A program made the position numbers and the translations under genes. Source: CAZKMM01 sp964553915 (lineage in GTDB: Bacteria; RBG-13-61-14; DRUE01). Taken from it: a stretch of 9,364 nt of DNA. Below the pieces are notes generated by a model that saw nothing but the letters and a program-made list of their open reading frames with translations, was not told where the DNA came from and searched no databases. The stretch covers positions 1 through 9,364 of the forward strand of contig CAZKMM010000107.1 in assembly GCA_964553915.1 (NCBI GenBank), read 5' to 3'. This document shows positions 1 to 7,290 of this stretch, piece after piece; the stretch's first letter is position 1; each line of letters starts with the position of its first letter.

Positions 1-625
1 CCCTGCGAAATACTCCGCCCATCTGCTGGAAAAGAATTCCGTCTATGCCCCATTCTGCCATTTTTTGAGCAAAGGGATAAAGGTCAGCAAGATAACTTCT
101 CATTAAAAGATAGCTGGCATAGATTTTGGGAAGTCGGTCTTGGCTCTGCTCCCTCTTTTTCACCAGCTCCAGAATTGCTTTTTCCACTTTTTCCCAGCTC
201 CCTCCCCGCCGAGCCTGATACACGGTGGAAGAAGAAGCATCCAGAGAAAAGCAGATGGTATTTACCTGAGCATCAATCAGCGCCTGAATTTTTCGCTCAT
301 CCAGTAAGGTGCCGTTGCTGGTTAAAGATAAAAAACCGGAAAAATTCTTCCGGATTTTTTCCAGGCAAAGCTCAAATTTCGGATGAGCCATTGGCTCTCC
401 CCAGCCGGTCAGGTCTATCATTTCCAGTTGATTCAGTTCCGGTAAAATCCGCTCCAGGAGTTCCAGCTTCATAATCTGGTTCTTACCTTCCCCTTCATAA
501 GCCCGGCGAAGACAAAACCCACAGTTCAAATTGCACAGATTGGAAAGCTCAAGATTTATCATCTTAAGCTCCAGCTCCGCTGAATTATATTCATACCTGC
601 TTTTTTCCTCTGCGGGCTGGCTCAC
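1..625 (-). CDS. radical SAM protein, N-terminal 208 residues (GTG start, runs off window)
   Basis: Translating from the GTG at 625 gives an open frame to the window edge. It opens SQPAEEKSRYEYNSAELELK and then ELSNLCNLNCGFCLRRAY, with cluster cysteines C31, C35 and C38. GWGEP (74-78) replaces the common GGGEP, followed by LTSNGTLLDE and CFSLDASS, all standard for the radical SAM barrel. The GTG is favoured because GAGGGGG lies 6 bases upstream. It also overlaps the preceding stop by four bases (GTGA), and the frame has a TAA just before it. A later in-frame ATG (residue 22) would start directly at the first barrel strand without a ribosome site. The C-terminal half, where a SPASM domain would lie, is outside the window to the left. 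It is the fifth radical SAM gene of the operon; substrate unknown. Confidence 0.88.
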   Translation of the reverse strand, partial: MSQPAEEKSRYEYNSAELELKMINLELSNLCNLNCGFCLRRAYEGEGKNQIMKLELLERILPELNQLEMIDLTGWGEPMAHPKFELCLEKIRKNFSGFLSLTSNGTLLDERKIQALIDAQVNTICFSLDASSSTVYQARRGGSWEKVEKAILELVKKREQSQDRLPKIYASYLLMRSYLADLYPFAQKMAEWGIDGILFQQMGGVFRR

Positions 626-1674
626 TTAAATCCCCCTCTTAAAAATTCACTTAACGAAAGAGAATCTCCTAAAGAACAGCTCAAGCCACAGCCCGGGCAA
701 AGCTTTCTCTGAATCCTTTTCCGTAATGCCCGGGCAATCCTTCCTTTCCAGAATTTCTCCGGCTCAATCTCCAGAAAATTCACCCGATACCATTCTGAAG
801 CGAGCGGACAGGGTATCCAGGTGCCATCAGAATCCAGAATCAGGGTGGAATAAAGGCTCAAGCATTTCCTTGAACGCTCTCTGGCTTCTAAAAGAGCAAT
901 CAAACTTTTAAGCCAGCTCTGATACCCGGCAGGAAAATCCCCAAGAATCTCTGCTAAAAATTCCTTTACCACCCTTTTCTCTTCTTCTGAAAGTTCCAGC
1001 TTCTTCTTTTGTTCAAGATTATCATAATACTGGTCAGTAATCTCTACCAGATTAAAGGTGATGCTTGCCTTTTGCTTACGGGCAAATTGATAAATCTCTT
1101 TAAGCTGAAAATAATTTGCCTTCTGAATCACGCAGTTAAATCCCAGCTCCAGCTGATACCGGGGATAGCGGGCTTTAAGCGAGTTAAATCCTTCAACGGT
1201 CTTTAAAAGATTTTCAAAGGCATCATCCCGGGCACGAATTTGATTATGCACTTCACCAATCCCATCCAGGGAAAGGTGGAGAAAAAAGCCCTGTTTTTCA
1301 GGGTCAAGCTCTTTTAAAATCTCTTCGGTTCGGGCTAAAATTCTCTCCCGGGCATAGCCGTTGCTTGCCATACCCAGAATTTTTAAATTCCTTAATGCCT
1401 GAGTCATTACCCCTGCCAGCTCTTTTAAATCTTTTCTTAAACTGGGCTCTCCACCGGAAAGCCAGACCACTTCTATTTTTTGAAAAAAGCTCTGCTTTAA
1501 TAGTTTCCCCAGCTCCTCTGGAGCCAGCTCTTTTCTTTTCTCTCCTCTCCAGACTCCGCAGTGCTGACAGGTAAGGTCACAGCGATGGGTGGGATTATAA
1601 ATCAGAAATCTTGGTCGGGGAATAAAAAGCCTTCCTGCCCCGTAATAAAAAGCCAATCTTTCTAAATCATTCAT
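622..1674 (-). CDS. radical SAM protein with SPASM-like tail (350 aa)
   Basis: This 350-residue radical SAM enzyme has cluster motif CDLTCQHC (C32, C36, C39) after FLIYNPTHR. It continues with WLSGGEPSLRKDL (71-83), GMASNGYAR and HLSLDGIGEVHNQIR. The tail shows C271-x12-G284-x4-C289 and then CPGCGLSC (C326, C329, C333), a shortened SPASM-like pattern that could hold one auxiliary cluster. The ATG at 1674 overlaps the end of the previous gene by 8 bases and has no convincing ribosome site, so translation is probably coupled to that gene. Its own last codons contain the ribosome site of the next gene. It is not close in sequence to the other radical SAM proteins beyond the core motifs, so this is not a recent tandem duplicate. 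Reaction and substrate are unknown. Confidence 0.9.
   Translation of the reverse strand: MNDLERLAFYYGAGRLFIPRPRFLIYNPTHRCDLTCQHCGVWRGEKRKELAPEELGKLLKQSFFQKIEVVWLSGGEPSLRKDLKELAGVMTQALRNLKILGMASNGYARERILARTEEILKELDPEKQGFFLHLSLDGIGEVHNQIRARDDAFENLLKTVEGFNSLKARYPRYQLELGFNCVIQKANYFQLKEIYQFARKQKASITFNLVEITDQYYDNLEQKKKLELSEEEKRVVKEFLAEILGDFPAGYQSWLKSLIALLEARERSRKCLSLYSTLILDSDGTWIPCPLASEWYRVNFLEIEPEKFWKGRIARALRKRIQRKLCPGCGLSCSLGDSLSLSEFLRGGFK
632..638 (-). promoter_or_regulatory. Shine-Dalgarno site deciding the GTG start at 625
   Basis: GAGGGGG lies 6 bases upstream of the GTG, within the last codons of the preceding radical SAM gene. With the four-base GTGA stop/start overlap it supports coupled initiation at GTG. 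Confidence 0.75.
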
Positions 1675-2758
1675 CTTTTAAAAGCTCATAGAACTTCTGG
1701 TTTTCATAAAGATAAGAGCATTCCTGGCAATCGCAGAGCTCAGGTGCTCCAAGCTGGTTAATCTGAAACATCCGCTCCCGAATTCTTTGCGCCCGCTCCC
1801 CGGTCCAGAGCTCATAAAAACCCTGCTCGGTTAACTTGCCCAAAACCTCTTCACAATTACAGCAGGCACGAACCGAGCCATCCGGCCAGACCATTGCAAA
1901 AACATACCCTGCATAGCAGGGAATTCGTTTATATATATCTCCGGAGCGGAGTTTTCCTAAATGCTGGTCAGTGCCGGTAAATCCCAGATACACCCCGGAT
2001 TTTTCTGCCTGAGCTTGCAATCTCTCAAGCTCCCTCAGAAAAACCTGAAATTCCTCCTGGCTCAAGACAAACTCCCGCTCCGGCTCTCCGGGAAAAGGAA
2101 AATCCATCAGGGAAAGAAAAGTTAAAGCATCTGCCCCGGAATCAGAAGCCAGAGAATAAAGCTCCTCCACCTCCTGATAGTTGGCTTGATTCAGAACCGC
2201 AGTTAAAGAGATAAAGGGCTTTTGAGTTTTTCGGTACTTTGCCAGTGTCCTAATTCCTTTCCAGAGCTGGTCAAACTTATCCTCGCTTACTTTCATCTGC
2301 CGGGAAAAACTTTCCCTGGTGCCGGCATTCACGCTCACTGAAATCCGGTCCAAGCCCAGCTCTGCCAAAGCCCGGGCATAATCTTTTAAAAGAATCCCAT
2401 TGGTCACCAGAGCAATCTCAGTCTGGGGGAAATTGATCCGAAGAAGAAAAAGCATCGGAATAATATGGGAATATAAAAGCGGTTCTCCGCCAGTAATGTG
2501 AATTCGCTTCAGCCCACCCAGTCGCCAGAGGTCTTCAACCAGCCGGTCAAAAATTCCCAGATTAAAATCCCCTGCGGGTGCCTGCCAGCGGGGAGCATAT
2601 TTTTCCTTACCCGCCTCGCTCACCGCATAAATCGGACAGAAAAAACACCGGGCATTACATCGGGTAGTGGGAAGAAGCTGAAGGTCAAGCGGTGCCCGGC
2701 TTACCTTTCTTTCCTTAAGAGCTTTTTTTAAATAAGCTATGCTCTCCTGGCTGAACAA
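1667..2758 (-). CDS. radical SAM/SPASM-type protein (363 aa, TTG start)
   Basis: This cytoplasmic radical SAM enzyme has cluster motif CNARCFFC (C34, C38, C41), GGEPLLY (90-96), LVTNGILL and ISVSVNAGTRE in the barrel. It ends in a SPASM-like tail: C281-x12-G294-x4-C299, then C300, C302, and finally CDCQEC (C342, C344, C347). The tail should hold an auxiliary iron-sulfur cluster. The start is TTG at 2758, chosen because AGGAG lies 7 bases upstream and the N-terminal residues (FSQESIAYLKKALKE) run cleanly into the core. This makes a 22-base overlap with the upstream radical SAM gene. The stop overlaps the next start by 8 bases. Function is unknown; by context it acts in the same pathway as the other radical SAM enzymes, perhaps on a sugar, lipid carrier or peptide. 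Confidence 0.9.
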   Translation of the reverse strand: MFSQESIAYLKKALKERKVSRAPLDLQLLPTTRCNARCFFCPIYAVSEAGKEKYAPRWQAPAGDFNLGIFDRLVEDLWRLGGLKRIHITGGEPLLYSHIIPMLFLLRINFPQTEIALVTNGILLKDYARALAELGLDRISVSVNAGTRESFSRQMKVSEDKFDQLWKGIRTLAKYRKTQKPFISLTAVLNQANYQEVEELYSLASDSGADALTFLSLMDFPFPGEPEREFVLSQEEFQVFLRELERLQAQAEKSGVYLGFTGTDQHLGKLRSGDIYKRIPCYAGYVFAMVWPDGSVRACCNCEEVLGKLTEQGFYELWTGERAQRIRERMFQINQLGAPELCDCQECSYLYENQKFYELLKDE

Positions 2759-4560
2759 TCTTTTGCTCCTGATTTTTCTGTAATCTTGCTAACAATTATT
2801 GGATTGGTAAATCCTGCGGTGTTGAATTGATTTTTTTCGGGAATTTTTGCCCGAGTTTCTAGTTCCAGAATAAGCTTCCCTCTCCCGAATCGTTCCAGAC
2901 TGACCTGCTCATCAAAAAATCCTCTATCCTCAGCCCGGACTTTAGCATCCAGATGATGAGAAAAAATTTCTTCCAGGTCCTCTGGCTTTTTTCCTGCCCG
3001 AACCAGAAAAATTACTCCCCCGGGCTCACCCTTTTGATATATCCCGGGATGCATCATAATCCCGAAATGCAACTCCGCTGGCTCTGGTAATTCCAGGAAA
3101 AACCGAACCCGGCAGGGCGGATGCATAATCAGAACCCTTCTTGTCTGCTCATAAATCATCACATATTCTTCGCCATAATAATCCGGCACCGGAGTGATAA
3201 TCTCTGCTTGGGGAAGCAGGTCAATCAGGTCAAAAAGAAGTTCTCTTCCCTGCAGGGCTCTTTTCAGCTGTTTTTGATTTCTGCAAACCTCTCCCAGCCG
3301 AACCAGTCTCTGGTGCCAGTTGTGAATCTCTGAACGGGAAAGGCTGGGAAATTCCAGGGCAGATTCCGGAACAAAATACCCGTCCTGGATTTCTCCCTTC
3401 AAATACCCCTTTTCCTTGCAGAGCTGATACAGGACCGTTCCGGGATAGGGATTAAAAACACTCACCTGCATATGGTCCGGGCAGAGCCTGCGGTTTAAGT
3501 TATAAGTAGCCAGAGCATCTTCTGCCCCTTCGCCGGGAAGACCCACCATATTAAAAGACCAGGTTTTTATCCCGGCTTCTTCTGCCTGAGAAAATGCCTT
3601 TAAAATCTGCTCGCTCTTGATTTTTCGGTTCATAATCTCCCTGCGCACCCGCTCGCTTCCGCTCTCCACTCCCACCCGAGCCATCTCACAGCCAAGCTCC
3701 TTTAATTTCTGAAAAATCTCCTTATCCACGGTTCCAATATGGACATTTATCCGGAAGGGATAATTAAATCGTCTGGAATACTTTTCATAAAACTCCTCCA
3801 GCCAAGCCCGGTTCAAAGTGAAAATATCATCATTAAAATCCAGACTCCGGAACCGGTATTTTTTCTCGCATTCTGAAATTTCTTGAAGCAGGTGTTCAAC
3901 ACTTCTTAAGCGAACATAGCTACCCTTTCCCTGATAAAGCTGTTTCCTTCCCTGATTGGCACAATAGGTGCAATTAAAAGGACAGCCTCTGCCAACCAGA
4001 AGACTCAAACGCTGATTATCCTCATCCAGAATCTCCTGATACTCAAAAACCTCACGGTCCGGAAAAGGAAGCTGGTCCAGGTTTTCAATCAACTCCCGAA
4101 GCGGATTTTTCACCACCCTTCCCTTCCATTTTGCCCAGAGGTTTTCTATCTCTAAGTAAGAGCGGTCTTCTTCCAGTGCTTCTACCAGCTCCAGAAGTGC
4201 CTGCTCCCCTTCGCCCCGGCAGATTAAATCTATTCCCGGCTCTGCTATCACCTCCTCGGGCGATAAACTGGCGTGAACCCCTCCAGCAATGCTCAGGATT
4301 TGGGGAAAATCCTCCTTGAGCCAGCGGGATATCTGGCGAATATAAGGAAATTGATGGCTGGAAAAGCTGTAAGCAATCAATTCGGGAGCAAATTCTCTTA
4401 CCCTTTCCCTCATCTCTTCCCGGCTGGGAAATTGAGAGAGATAAATCAAGCTGGTTTGATGCCCTGCCTGTTTCAAAACCGCAGACAGATATCCGAGCCC
4501 GTGCTGGTAATGACGGGGAAGAAAACTGCCAATGTCCGGATATATGAATAAAATCCTCAT
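2737..4560 (-). CDS. cobalamin-binding-type radical SAM protein with extra C-terminal module
   Basis: This 607-residue protein has three parts. Residues 1-130 form a Rossmann-like domain of the B12-binding type (RILFIYPDI, HGLGYLSAVLKQAGH, IAGGVHASLSPEE, ICRGEGEQALLEL). Residues about 180-400 form the radical SAM core with cluster motif CPFNCTYC (C193, C197, C200), DFNDDIFT (241-248), VGVESGSE (296-303) and FNMVGLPGE (336-344). Residues about 474-591 form a predicted beta-rich module like the tail of the glycosyltransferase at 4780..6225. Relatives with this core carry out methylations, methylthiolations, ring changes or sugar-lipid couplings, so no reaction can be assigned. The canonical DxHxxG cobalamin-ligand motif is not visible. 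The ATG lies one base after the preceding stop with no clear ribosome site, implying translational coupling. Its last 22 bases overlap the next gene. Confidence 0.9.
   Translation of the reverse strand: MRILFIYPDIGSFLPRHYQHGLGYLSAVLKQAGHQTSLIYLSQFPSREEMRERVREFAPELIAYSFSSHQFPYIRQISRWLKEDFPQILSIAGGVHASLSPEEVIAEPGIDLICRGEGEQALLELVEALEEDRSYLEIENLWAKWKGRVVKNPLRELIENLDQLPFPDREVFEYQEILDEDNQRLSLLVGRGCPFNCTYCANQGRKQLYQGKGSYVRLRSVEHLLQEISECEKKYRFRSLDFNDDIFTLNRAWLEEFYEKYSRRFNYPFRINVHIGTVDKEIFQKLKELGCEMARVGVESGSERVRREIMNRKIKSEQILKAFSQAEEAGIKTWSFNMVGLPGEGAEDALATYNLNRRLCPDHMQVSVFNPYPGTVLYQLCKEKGYLKGEIQDGYFVPESALEFPSLSRSEIHNWHQRLVRLGEVCRNQKQLKRALQGRELLFDLIDLLPQAEIITPVPDYYGEEYVMIYEQTRRVLIMHPPCRVRFFLELPEPAELHFGIMMHPGIYQKGEPGGVIFLVRAGKKPEDLEEIFSHHLDAKVRAEDRGFFDEQVSLERFGRGKLILELETRAKIPEKNQFNTAGFTNPIIVSKITEKSGAKDCSARRA
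2766..2770 (-). promoter_or_regulatory. Shine-Dalgarno site deciding the TTG start at 2758
   Basis: AGGAG lies 7 bases upstream of TTG, inside the 3' end of the preceding gene. Spacing and strength support TTG as the real start. Confidence 0.75.
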
Positions 4561-4561
4561 C

Positions 4562-4759
4562 TTAAATATGATACTTCATAAAGCAGGAAATAGAACGGTC
4601 ATAAGTTGCCTCACCCTCTTTGGTAAAAAAGCAGGCAGGAAGCTCTTTCATCCGAAGGTGATAGCGAATACACTCACAGCAAATCCCTTTTCGCTCGCAG
4701 GGTTCATAGGTGCAGTTGCAGTTTTTTAGATTTTTTTCTTTGTTCGGGCACTCCACCAT
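4562..4759 (-). CDS. small Cys-rich DUF6485-type protein
   Basis: This 65-residue soluble protein has nine cysteines (C4, C14, C16, C21, C27, C28, C30, C43, C59) and no signal peptide or membrane segment. The phrases ECPNKEKNLKNCNC (3-16), KGICCECIRYH (24-34) and ELPACFF (39-45) followed by TYDRS match what I recall of the DUF6485 family, a widespread small protein of unknown role. The Cys spacing suggests a metal or iron-sulfur site; this is inference. It has the strongest ribosome site in the window (AAAGGAGGTGG, GGAGG 6 bases before the ATG) after the only sizeable gap in the operon. It may therefore be made in greater amounts than its neighbours. The next gene begins 2 bases after its stop codon's last base (one spacer base). 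It does not look like a leader-bearing RiPP precursor, although it sits among radical SAM genes. Confidence 0.85.
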   Translation of the reverse strand: MVECPNKEKNLKNCNCTYEPCERKGICCECIRYHLRMKELPACFFTKEGEATYDRSISCFMKYHI

Positions 4760-4762
4760 TTT

Positions 4763-4773
4763 CCACCTCCTTT
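4763..4773 (-). promoter_or_regulatory. strong Shine-Dalgarno site of the DUF6485-type gene
   Basis: AAAGGAGGTGG on the minus strand is a near-perfect match to the 16S rRNA tail, with GGAGG 6 bases before the ATG at 4759. It fills most of the only 20-base intergenic gap in the operon. It is much stronger than the sites of the flanking genes, suggesting higher translation of the small protein. Confidence 0.9.
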
Positions 4774-4779
4774 AAAAAT

Positions 4780-6225
4780 TTATGGATGCCGAAGCGGACG
4801 GGGCTGGGCAAGATATTCTATTAAACTCCAGAAATTTTCCTTAAGAGTTTCTCTGATGGTTTTTTCCGGGGAAATAATCTTTGGCTCTGCCCATCCCACC
4901 CAGGCATATTCCAGCTCCGGGCTGGAAGTTAGCAGGCTCAAAAGAATTCTTTGTCCTTCCCATTTTTTCAGCCCCAGCTCAAACTCTTCCCAGGAGCCGG
5001 AAAGAAAATCATCGGCTTTTAAATGATGATGCAAAACCGGCTCAGAATTTATCGCAACTATGCAATCAATCCCCCGGCTTCTTTTCCCAATCGCTTCTGG
5101 TTTGATTCCCAGGGCAAACCGAAAAATCGGCTGGCTGGGAACTTTCAGCTCAAAGCTGACCATTGCTGGCGGATGAGCAAAAATTACCTCCCTCCAGTCC
5201 TCCCCGAGCCAGAAGCCAGTTTTAAATACCCGCCGGCGAGCATCCCGAGGATAAATTTTTGCCCGGGATAAATGAGCAAGAAGAGAAATCCCCTGGCTGA
5301 ACTTCATCCTCCGGAAGGCAAGAAATCTTCCCAGAACTTCCCCGGCTAGCAAAAAGGGAGTCCGAAGCATCTCTAAAGCTTTGCTGGTAAAAAGGCAAGG
5401 AAAAGAAATTAACTCCCTCTCCAGCAAAAGCATCTCTTTAAAATATCCCTTGAGCATCTCTTTAAAATCAGGATAATAAATCAAGCCGAAATTTTCTCCC
5501 GCGGTTTTCTGGTCCAGCCATCCTCTCCGAAAAAGATACCGGAAAGTGAGATGGTGGCTATGCTCCACCACTGAATCCGGGCAGAAGACAATCTTATATC
5601 CCTTTTTCAGACAGGTTTTGCTCCAGAGCAAATCTTCTGCCCAGTCCACATCGGGAATGGGGATTTCTTCTAAAACCCTTCGCCTGCGGAGGGAGCTGAC
5701 ATCATCAAAATCGCAAAGCCAGATTTTCTCCAGCGGGCTGAGCTTGTAGTAATCCTTGATTTCTTTAATCTGGCTCTGGCTGGGCTGGTTTTGAAAAACC
5801 TTTCTTTTTCTCAGCCGGATTTCCTCTACAGGCTTGGCACCAGCCCGGGGAAGCTGTCTGCTGTAAGTGCCGGCAACCTGCTCATCTTTTAAAGCAGGCT
5901 TGACCAGATTCGCCAGCCAGTTTTCATCCCGGGGCAGAGCATCTGCCACCAGATAAACCAGAAACTCTCCCTGAGCATATTCACTGGCAAGTGCCCGGGT
6001 CCTGCCGTGCTGAAAGCTCTCCGGGGCACATTCAATCAGATGAAGATTGGAATGATTTTGAGCAAAATCCTGCACCAGCTTTCGGGTGCGGTCCTTTGAG
6101 CCCGAGTCTATTACCAGAACCTCATAATCAAAATCCACTTTCTGGCTGAAGACCGCTTTCAGGCACCGGGAGATGTTCCTCTCCTCATCCCTGGTGGGAA
6201 TGATTATGCTTACCAAGGGTGCCAT
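4780..6225 (-). CDS. family 2 glycosyltransferase with appended C-terminal module
   Basis: This 481-residue protein joins a GT-A fold, rhamnosyltransferase-like GT2 domain (about 1-240) to a C-terminal module. It should transfer a sugar from a nucleotide donor to a growing glycan at the cytoplasmic membrane face. Visible motifs are VSIIIPTRDEERNI (5-18), the donor-site VIDSGSKDRT (38-47), HGRTRALA (73-80), VADALPRDENWL (93-104) in place of the DxD region, and acceptor-side AEDLLW (196-201) and VVEHSHH (219-225). A linker (about 240-340) contains the repeated pentapeptide FKEML (254-258, 262-266). Residues 345-452 form a predicted beta-rich module that aligns with the tail of the cobalamin-type radical SAM protein at 2737..4560. 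The start directly follows the previous stop and has AGGA 3 bases upstream. Donor and acceptor are not predictable. Confidence 0.92.
   Translation of the reverse strand: MAPLVSIIIPTRDEERNISRCLKAVFSQKVDFDYEVLVIDSGSKDRTRKLVQDFAQNHSNLHLIECAPESFQHGRTRALASEYAQGEFLVYLVADALPRDENWLANLVKPALKDEQVAGTYSRQLPRAGAKPVEEIRLRKRKVFQNQPSQSQIKEIKDYYKLSPLEKIWLCDFDDVSSLRRRRVLEEIPIPDVDWAEDLLWSKTCLKKGYKIVFCPDSVVEHSHHLTFRYLFRRGWLDQKTAGENFGLIYYPDFKEMLKGYFKEMLLLERELISFPCLFTSKALEMLRTPFLLAGEVLGRFLAFRRMKFSQGISLLAHLSRAKIYPRDARRRVFKTGFWLGEDWREVIFAHPPAMVSFELKVPSQPIFRFALGIKPEAIGKRSRGIDCIVAINSEPVLHHHLKADDFLSGSWEEFELGLKKWEGQRILLSLLTSSPELEYAWVGWAEPKIISPEKTIRETLKENFWSLIEYLAQPRPLRHP
5429..5468. repeat. 16-base direct repeat, 24-base period, inside the glycosyltransferase gene
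   Basis: The 16-mer AGCATCTCTTTAAAAT (plus strand) occurs at 5429-5444 and again at 5453-5468. The 24-base period keeps frame and encodes the repeated FKEML at residues 254-258 and 262-266 of the glycosyltransferase. It looks like a small in-frame duplication, or a selected heptad-like helix repeat. Confidence 0.85.
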
Positions 6226-7290
6226 TTATCCTTTTATTAGCTCCAGATTAAATTTCGGGCTTCGTGCCTCTTCTAAACAAAGCTGACAAAAATCCGGATA
6301 ATTATTTTGAGCAACCCTTTCCCGAACAAATCTATATTTTTCGCCATTCCAGAGCGTGGAAAAATCCTTTTCAGCAATTGAGCCCATATTCTCCGCAGTG
6401 CCACAGCAGAGAAAAACCCTTCCATTGGTTCTTATACCAAAATTTATCCAGGGCTGAGGACAGGGAAAATTTATTGGCTCTTTTTCCTCCAGATAATGGC
6501 TGGAAAAAATCAATCCTTTTGCTTGAGCCTGCTTATTTAGATTTTTTAATTCTTCAATCAACCGATTTTCTGGAGGAAGATATTGAGCCTGAAAAAACTC
6601 CTGATACTTTGGGTCAAAGCTGAAAATCGGGCTTAAAGGCTCAATCACCAGATGATTGATTCCCAGCTCCGAGGCAAAATCCACCACTTTTGGAAGCTGG
6701 TCATAATTCTCCTGATAAAGAGTAAATTGCATATTTATATAGGGCTTGACTTTTCCCTGACGCCTTCTCTCTTCCTGCAGATAAAAAATCGCCTGCCTGA
6801 CCTGTTCCAGCTGAGCGCCTCGCCTCAACCGGGAATATTTCTCCTCCTCAACCGCATCAATGGAAAAGGAAAGACAGTCCAGCTCCAGCTCAACAATGGC
6901 ACGGGCAAGCGAGGAATCAATCAGGGTGCCATTGGTATTCAGGATTGCCTCCAAGCCCTGGTTTTTCACCTTTTCTGCCAGCGTTAAAAATTCAGGATGT
7001 AAAAACGGCTCCCCTCCCCCGCTTAAAAGACAGCGAAGTCCATAGCTGAGAGGCTCAGAAAGGGAATCCACCAGATTGAGGTCAAGGAATTTCTCGGAAT
7101 ACTGATACTCACTCACCCCCATTGCCACCGGACACATCGGACAGAATAAATTACAGACACTGGTTGGCTCCAGATAAAAAACTAAAGGAAAATGCCTGAC
7201 CCGGCTTTCGCCTTTTTGCCAGCTTTTTTTTGCCTGCTTGAGGTTTTGGGCTTTTTTCTCTTTCAGGCTTTTTTTTCGGAAAAAAATCAT
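6226..7290 (-). CDS. radical SAM/SPASM-type protein (354 aa)
   Basis: This is a cytoplasmic radical SAM enzyme. The [4Fe-4S] cluster motif is CNLFCPMC (C46, C50, C53), followed by the SAM-binding GGGEP (91-95), NTNGTLI and SFSID strands of the partial TIM barrel. The C-terminal part has a SPASM-like pattern: C277-x12-G290-x4-C295 (followed directly by C296) and C335-x2-C338. It lacks the later cysteines of a full seven-Cys SPASM domain, so at most one auxiliary iron-sulfur cluster is obvious. The first 35 residues are very Lys-rich and precede the barrel. The start ATG overlaps the ATPase stop by one base and has GGAAG 8 bases upstream. The stop codon directly abuts the glycosyltransferase start. 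Position between exporter and transferase suggests glycan or sugar modification, but the substrate is unknown. Peptide modification, as in RiPP pathways, cannot be excluded. Confidence 0.9.
   Translation of the reverse strand: MIFFRKKSLKEKKAQNLKQAKKSWQKGESRVRHFPLVFYLEPTSVCNLFCPMCPVAMGVSEYQYSEKFLDLNLVDSLSEPLSYGLRCLLSGGGEPFLHPEFLTLAEKVKNQGLEAILNTNGTLIDSSLARAIVELELDCLSFSIDAVEEEKYSRLRRGAQLEQVRQAIFYLQEERRRQGKVKPYINMQFTLYQENYDQLPKVVDFASELGINHLVIEPLSPIFSFDPKYQEFFQAQYLPPENRLIEELKNLNKQAQAKGLIFSSHYLEEKEPINFPCPQPWINFGIRTNGRVFLCCGTAENMGSIAEKDFSTLWNGEKYRFVRERVAQNNYPDFCQLCLEEARSPKFNLELIKG

Noticed and set aside
175..474. Plus-strand open frame of 99 codons
   Set aside because: It lies opposite the partial radical SAM gene, whose minus-strand frame has clear catalytic motifs; the plus-strand product is low-complexity and matches nothing I recognise.
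622..2758. Recent tandem duplication giving the two adjacent radical SAM genes
   Set aside because: Beyond the core cluster and GGEP motifs the sequences differ throughout, including their distal Cys patterns and N-termini.
4562..4759. The Cys-rich small protein as a RiPP precursor for the radical SAM/SPASM enzymes
   Set aside because: It has no leader/core division or repeats, and it resembles the widespread DUF6485 family. The surrounding exporter is a glycan type and no peptidase or peptide exporter is present.
6264..6987. Plus-strand open frames of 119 and 111 codons
   Set aside because: They are antisense to the 354-residue radical SAM gene, have no ribosome sites or recognisable motifs, and reflect the lack of stop codons opposite a purine-rich coding strand.
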